This document shows positions 60,765 through 64,000 of a stretch of 64,000 bases of DNA, in pieces. The notes beneath the pieces are model-generated. The model was not told where the DNA came from and made no database searches. It saw only the letters and a list, made by a program, of their open reading frames with translations. The stretch spans positions 1 through 64,000 of the forward strand of contig NZ_QREV01000003.1 in assembly GCF_003363715.1 (NCBI RefSeq), read 5' to 3'. Each line of letters starts with the position of its first letter. Position 1 is the stretch's first letter. This DNA is from Parabacteroides acidifaciens (GTDB lineage Bacteria > Bacteroidota > Bacteroidia > Bacteroidales > Tannerellaceae). The position numbers and the translations under genes are program-made.

Positions 60765-61959
60765 ATACGGATGGCTGCTCGGCCTGCTGCTTCCCCTCTC
60801 CGCCGCAGCCCAGAATGTGATGACTTCCTCGCCCTATTCGATGTTCGGGATCGGGGAGATTACGACCGGGCTATATGGCTCCAATACGGCTATGGGAGGC
60901 GTTTCGACCGGTATGCGGGGGAAGATGCTTCTCAACATGGATAATCCTGCCGCCCTGACTGCCATCGATACGTGCCGCTTGCTGGCGGAAGTCTCTGCTT
61001 TTGCCAAGTGGGAGGCGTACCGCTCGAAGGGGGACGATAACCAGGCTTTTACGGGCAACTTCTCCCGCTTTGCGATGGCCGGGCGTATCATTCCCCGCTG
61101 GTATATGGCGGCGGGACTGACGCCTTACAGTTCGGTCGGCTATTATTTCCAGAGCACGCAGGAGCTGGAAGGTTCTCCCGGCTCTTACTATACGAGTGTG
61201 TTCTCCGGTGACGGCGGCCTGTCGAAGGTGTATCTCTCGAATGCTTTTCTGGTGTTGCCCTCGCTGTCGGTCGGTGTCAATCTGGGCTATATCTTCGGGA
61301 ATATGACACAGGCGGAGACGCAGAGCACGATGGCGATCTCCCAGAAACTCTTCGGGCAGTCTTTCACGGCCGATTTCGGCGTGCAGTACTCCCGCCGTCT
61401 CGGCCGCGAACTGAACCTGACGCTCGGTGCTGTCTACGGCCTGCCCCAAACGATGCGCCTGGAGAAGACAAAGACGATGACGGATAATTCCACCTCCACC
61501 TCTTCCAATATGAAGAAGGTCAGCCAGACCTTGCCGCAGTATATCGGGGCAGGCGTTTCCGTGGAGTATAAAAAGATGACGTATGCGTTCGACTATATGT
61601 ACCGGCAGTACAGTTCGCTGACTTCGGTGGACACGCGTGTCACGTTCCACGATTCGCACGAACTGCGTGCCGGCGCCTGTTATTATCCGGATGGCTACAG
61701 CTCATCGAGCATCTGGCAAAGGATGGATTATAAGATCGGCCTCGGACTGTCGTCCCCTTATTATATGCATGTCAGAGGACAGTCCGGCATCTCCTGGCGT
61801 GTCAGTGCCGGCCTCGGCTTCCCGCTGATGAACGGCCGCCTCCATACCGCCTTCTTCTACGACCGTGTCGACCTCAGCGGCAATGCGCTGAAGCGGGGGA
61901 TAACCGGTTTCACGGTTACTTATACGCTGAGCGAGTTGTTCTATAAGGTTAAGTTGTAG
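60751..61959 (+). CDS. outer-membrane beta-barrel protein, DUF4270 partner
   Basis: 402 residues with signal peptide (cleavage near SAAAQ). The N-terminal SPYSMFGIGEITTG...GGVSTGMRG...NMDNPAAL block and the alternating aromatic strands that follow resemble FadL/PorV-like Bacteroidetes barrels. It ends with an aromatic-rich strand (TVTYTLSELFYKVKL), as barrel proteins do. Function unknown; the coupling with the DUF4270 lipoprotein suggests joint action in transport or surface assembly. Confidence 0.75.
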   Translation: MRVIKYGWLLGLLLPLSAAAQNVMTSSPYSMFGIGEITTGLYGSNTAMGGVSTGMRGKMLLNMDNPAALTAIDTCRLLAEVSAFAKWEAYRSKGDDNQAFTGNFSRFAMAGRIIPRWYMAAGLTPYSSVGYYFQSTQELEGSPGSYYTSVFSGDGGLSKVYLSNAFLVLPSLSVGVNLGYIFGNMTQAETQSTMAISQKLFGQSFTADFGVQYSRRLGRELNLTLGAVYGLPQTMRLEKTKTMTDNSTSTSSNMKKVSQTLPQYIGAGVSVEYKKMTYAFDYMYRQYSSLTSVDTRVTFHDSHELRAGACYYPDGYSSSSIWQRMDYKIGLGLSSPYYMHVRGQSGISWRVSAGLGFPLMNGRLHTAFFYDRVDLSGNALKRGITGFTVTYTLSELFYKVKL

Positions 61960-62018
61960 AGGAATGTGTTGCCGGATGTTATAAGCCTTTGATGTGTTGC
62001 GGGAAAAGATTTATTTCA

Positions 62019-62026
62019 TATCTTTG
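62019..62026 (+). promoter_or_regulatory. -7 box for the small antitoxin-like genes
   Basis: TATCTTTG, 31 bases before the ATG at 62058. A TTG-containing stretch lies about 18-22 bases upstream. Confidence 0.5.
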
Positions 62027-62057
62027 CTTCTGTAACTCAAAAGAAAGGAGTATAAAT

Positions 62058-62195
62058 ATGACTATGATAGAATTAGACACTTACTCCATGCCTGCGGATT
62101 TATTGGACGATTTGATGGCACAAGCAGAAAAAGATGATGAGACTGGATTGTGTATAACATCCGAAGAGTTAGACAAGGAGATGGAAACATGGTAA
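62058..62195 (+). CDS. very small acidic protein, 45 residues, antitoxin-like
   Basis: The ATG at 62058 is preceded by AAAGGAG, a good ribosome-binding site. The protein (start MTMIELDTYSMPADLL) is acidic and ends with ITSEELDKEMETW. The pattern resembles short antitoxins or truncated DNA-binding antitoxin domains. It forms a likely two-gene operon with the ORF at 62218. No toxin is recognisable next to it. Confidence 0.5.
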   Translation: MTMIELDTYSMPADLLDDLMAQAEKDDETGLCITSEELDKEMETW

Positions 62196-62217
62196 TGTTC
62201 AACCGCTAAAAAACTAT

Positions 62218-62394
62218 ATGGCAAAGCTTAACCGCAAAATAAAGACAAAGACAACCGCGTCCACCGAAGAGGGAGCCGGATATATCAGTAAGGAAGAAAT
62301 CCTTGCTGGAATTGATGTTGGGTTGAAAGATTTGAAAGCAGGAAGGAAAACACCGGCACGGGAATTCTTAAAAGAGTTGAGAGATGTTCGTTAG
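62218..62394 (+). CDS. small protein, 58 residues, antitoxin-like
   Basis: The N-terminal part is basic (MAKLNRKIKTKTTAS). The C-terminal part, YISKEEILAGIDVGLKDLKAG followed by PAREFLKELRDVR, is typical of antitoxins paired with RelE/ParE-type toxins in Bacteroides. It starts 22 bases after the 45-residue gene. The following 270 bases contain no toxin gene. I consider it an orphan antitoxin. Confidence 0.5.
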   Translation: MAKLNRKIKTKTTASTEEGAGYISKEEILAGIDVGLKDLKAGRKTPAREFLKELRDVR

Positions 62395-62496
62395 TATCTT
62401 CTAACCGATTATATCTTCTATTCGCTTAATCTATTAAACTTATCCCTATCCATTAAGTCATTCCCCCTATTATATTATCCCTTTCATCGTAATCAA

Positions 62497-62592
62497 TAAG
62501 TCGTCCGCTTGGCGTCGAACGATCGTTCGCTTGCCGCCGGACGATCGTTCACTGGGCGGCGGACGATCGTTCGCCACCAAGCGGACGACTTA
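62497..62592. repeat. palindromic tandem-repeat element (intergenic)
   Basis: The arms TAAGTCGTCCGCTTGG (62497-62512) and CCAAGCGGACGACTTA (62577-62592) are perfect 16-base inverted repeats. Between them the 12-base near-palindrome GRACGATCGTTC occurs three times at 62517, 62539 and 62561, an exact 22-base period. The design equals that of 23735-23812 with different bases. The core ACGATCGT also equals the core of the invertible sites at 46 kb, possibly by chance. Confidence 0.85.
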
Positions 62593-62670
62593 CGAATAGT
62601 AACCAACGGCCTAACATATACCGAAGAAAAGGCTAAAGGATAACGATCAAACGCTTAACAGCCGGTAGCC

Positions 62671-63720
62671 TTATTTGGAAGAAGTCCCGCTCTCCAGAAT
62701 ACTGACAATGGAGAAGAGCGTGAAACAGATACCTCCCAATCCCGCCAACACACGTGCCGGCACGAAATAGTATCCGTGAACCGTCCCCATTTCGAACAGG
62801 AATGCTGCCAGGAAGAGGCACCCCAACGCCGTAAAGATAGGAATCAGCGGGATACGGTTGGACAGCTTGAACTCATGCCGCCATATCTTCGACAACAGGA
62901 TCACCTTGCTGGAAATGCTGTAGCAGACCAGTCCCAATCCAATCATGATGTAGCCGGTCGAAGCGAGTCCCCTGTCGGCCGTACCCAATATCAGGATCAA
63001 TCCCCAGATGACACACAGGCTTCCCATGATTAGGACCAGCACCGGCCATATCTTTCGTTCGGAGGCGGAGAAGATGTTCCGTATCTGCCGGGCGATGGTG
63101 GCGACCAGCGTAATCAGGCAGGTACAAATCGAGGCGAGCCCGATCATGACGTGTCCCGCCACGAAATACTTCGGATGCAGTCCGCTCTTGGCAAGCAGCA
63201 CGAATGCCCATACCCAGGCGACGACCGAGATGATGAGGGCAATGGAGATCAGCGTCAGCCCCTGTGTGCGTGTGAAGGCTTTGGGTGGTGGCTCGTGGTC
63301 GTTCCTCCGGGCGTTAACGGTTATCATTGTAAAGCGGGTGGATGAGGTCGCGGTTGTTGCCACACAGGCGGTGATAAGTCCGACGCCGCAGATGACATGC
63401 CCTGCCACAAACGAAGCTGTGTCCGTCGAAACATGCAGCAACCGGATTCCTCCGATAATCGTCAGGGCTGCCGACAGATAGCCCACTCCGGGAAGCACAT
63501 ATTTACTCACTGTCCCGAAAGTCCCGATAATCTGCCGTATGATAGTGGCGGCTGTCGAGAAAAGAGCAATACAAATCATCCCTAACGAGAACACGACCGG
63601 ACCGGCTAAAAAGCGGTTTGGGTCTGTCCCATACGACGTGATGAACAGCCCGTAACCGAAACAAAACAGGCCCATAAGCAGGGGAATAGCCCTGAACAGA
63701 ACGCTAATACCGTAATTCAT
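62671..63720 (-). CDS. DUF2776 (YhiM-like) inner-membrane protein
   Basis: 349 residues with about ten hydrophobic segments in an internally repeated pattern: FLAGPVVFSLGMICIALFST, FVAGHVICGVGLITACVATT, FVAGHVMIGLASICTCLITL. The repeated F-V-A-G-H motif and the length match the DUF2776/YhiM family. YhiM of E. coli is linked to acid resistance; the molecular role is not settled. No operon partner is seen; the upstream gene on the same strand is rplS with its terminator in between. Confidence 0.75.
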   Translation of the reverse strand: MNYGISVLFRAIPLLMGLFCFGYGLFITSYGTDPNRFLAGPVVFSLGMICIALFSTAATIIRQIIGTFGTVSKYVLPGVGYLSAALTIIGGIRLLHVSTDTASFVAGHVICGVGLITACVATTATSSTRFTMITVNARRNDHEPPPKAFTRTQGLTLISIALIISVVAWVWAFVLLAKSGLHPKYFVAGHVMIGLASICTCLITLVATIARQIRNIFSASERKIWPVLVLIMGSLCVIWGLILILGTADRGLASTGYIMIGLGLVCYSISSKVILLSKIWRHEFKLSNRIPLIPIFTALGCLFLAAFLFEMGTVHGYYFVPARVLAGLGGICFTLFSIVSILESGTSSK

Positions 63721-63823
63721 AGAATCATCTTTTTGAGTTTCCAGACAAACAACGCCTGCCGCAGCTTTGTTCCTGCTCTTTACATTTTATAAATACTTTT
63801 AGGGGTGGACGGTTTATGAATCC

Positions 63824-63878
63824 GATGCCTGTCCGTCCGCAAAGCGACAGGCATCGCATCCGGAACGGACAGGCACAA
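63824..63878. repeat. intergenic inverted repeat near the rplS terminator
   Basis: TGCCTGTCCGT and ACGGACAGGCA are perfect inverted repeats around about 30 bases. Inside, GACAGGCATC also pairs with GATGCCTGTC of the left arm, so two alternative stems are possible. It is similar in style to the elements at 23735 and 62497 but without the 22-base period. Confidence 0.6.
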
Positions 63879-63879
63879 C

Positions 63880-63914
63880 AAAAAAGCCGCCCGAAATGAA
63901 TCGGACGGCTTTTT
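63880..63914 (-). terminator. terminator of rplS
   Basis: GCCGCCCGA (63886-63894) pairs with TCGGACGGC (63901-63909) with one mismatch, flanked by A and T runs. It lies 25 bases after the rplS stop on the minus strand and can work in both directions. Confidence 0.85.
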
Positions 63915-63938
63915 CGTATGGCAATCGAACCAGAGAGA

Positions 63939-64000
63939 TTACACTCTTCTTTCTTTGATTCTTGCTTTTTTACCGGTAAGAGCACGCAGATAATACAGCT
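63939..64000 (-). CDS. rplS: 50S ribosomal protein L19, C-terminal part (cut by the window edge)
   Basis: The last 20 codons are visible, reading LYYLRALTGKKARIKERRV and a stop. That is the conserved C-terminus of L19, a protein at the subunit interface. The rest lies beyond the right edge. Confidence 0.85.
   Translation of the reverse strand, partial: LYYLRALTGKKARIKERRV

Noticed and set aside
62497-62592. CRISPR array or rho-independent terminator
   Set aside because: The regular 22-base period with palindromic cores fits neither; there is no T run after the outer stem and no cas genes.
63725-63985. 86-codon minus-strand frame between rplS and the DUF2776 gene
   Set aside because: It spans the rplS 3' end, its terminator and an intergenic inverted repeat, and has no protein-like features.

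Overview
This window comes from a Bacteroidales chromosome, most likely Parabacteroides. The evidence is the gene order (rpsL-rpsG-fusA-rpsJ with no tuf, followed by an unbroken S10-spc-alpha operon), promoters of the Bacteroidetes type (TTTG, about 20 bases, TAnnTTTG), Bacteroidetes-only families (DUF4270, DUF4248, OstA-like, ExbB-ExbD-ExbD-TonB-PstS-TPR), and two large secreted proteins ending in a DUF6383-like, sorting-signal-like domain that I associate with Parabacteroides. The genus is an inference; the order is well supported. I see no rRNA, tRNA or CRISPR array.

Layout. 0.3-1.0 kb: a HepT/MNT toxin-antitoxin pair on the minus strand. 1.27-5.3 kb: a surface-protein cassette made of an apparent invertible promoter, an 1179-residue secreted protein and a conserved 3' element. 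5.4-6.4 kb: a hypothetical gene, a broken partial copy of it and a minus-strand gene relic. 6.4-15.9 kb: housekeeping genes (lptB, a CPBP protease, an RNA-binding protein, tig, clpP-clpX, recQ, guaB). 16-23.7 kb: an envelope-biogenesis operon (three parvulin/SurA-like proteins, an OstA-like protein, a tail-anchored small protein) ending in mutL. 24-42.1 kb: the translation super-operon from rpsL to rplQ, with secY, map, infA and rpoA. 42.2-46.1 kb: an accessory module (56-residue ORF, GH73-type glucosaminidase, HU-like protein, and divergently DUF4248 plus a VirE-N/DUF3987 primase-helicase-like protein). 46.35-50.1 kb: a second surface-protein cassette built like the first. 50.1-56.6 kb: an orphan antitoxin-like gene, the ExbB-ExbD-ExbD-TonB-PstS-TPR operon and a small secreted protein. 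56.8-64 kb: eno, a Kelch lipoprotein, a DUF4270 lipoprotein with an outer-membrane barrel, two very small antitoxin-like genes, a DUF2776 (YhiM-like) membrane protein, and the 3' end of rplS at the right edge.

The most interesting result is the pair of surface-protein cassettes about 45 kb apart. Each is preceded by two palindromic sites around an ACGTACGT or ACGATCGT core, about 175-185 bp apart and in inverted orientation. Each enclosed segment carries a Bacteroidetes promoter (exact -33/-7 with a 20-base spacer in the first, one base off consensus in the second) that points away from the gene. This is the architecture of the Mpi-type invertible promoters of Bacteroides fragilis. The sequence as given would therefore be the OFF state of both genes. 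The two loci use different core dinucleotides (TA and AT), which should keep them from recombining with each other. No recombinase gene lies in the window. Other notable items are two intergenic elements with the same geometry (16-bp terminal inverted repeats around three 22-bp-period palindromes) but unrelated sequences, and a structured leader in front of rpsD.
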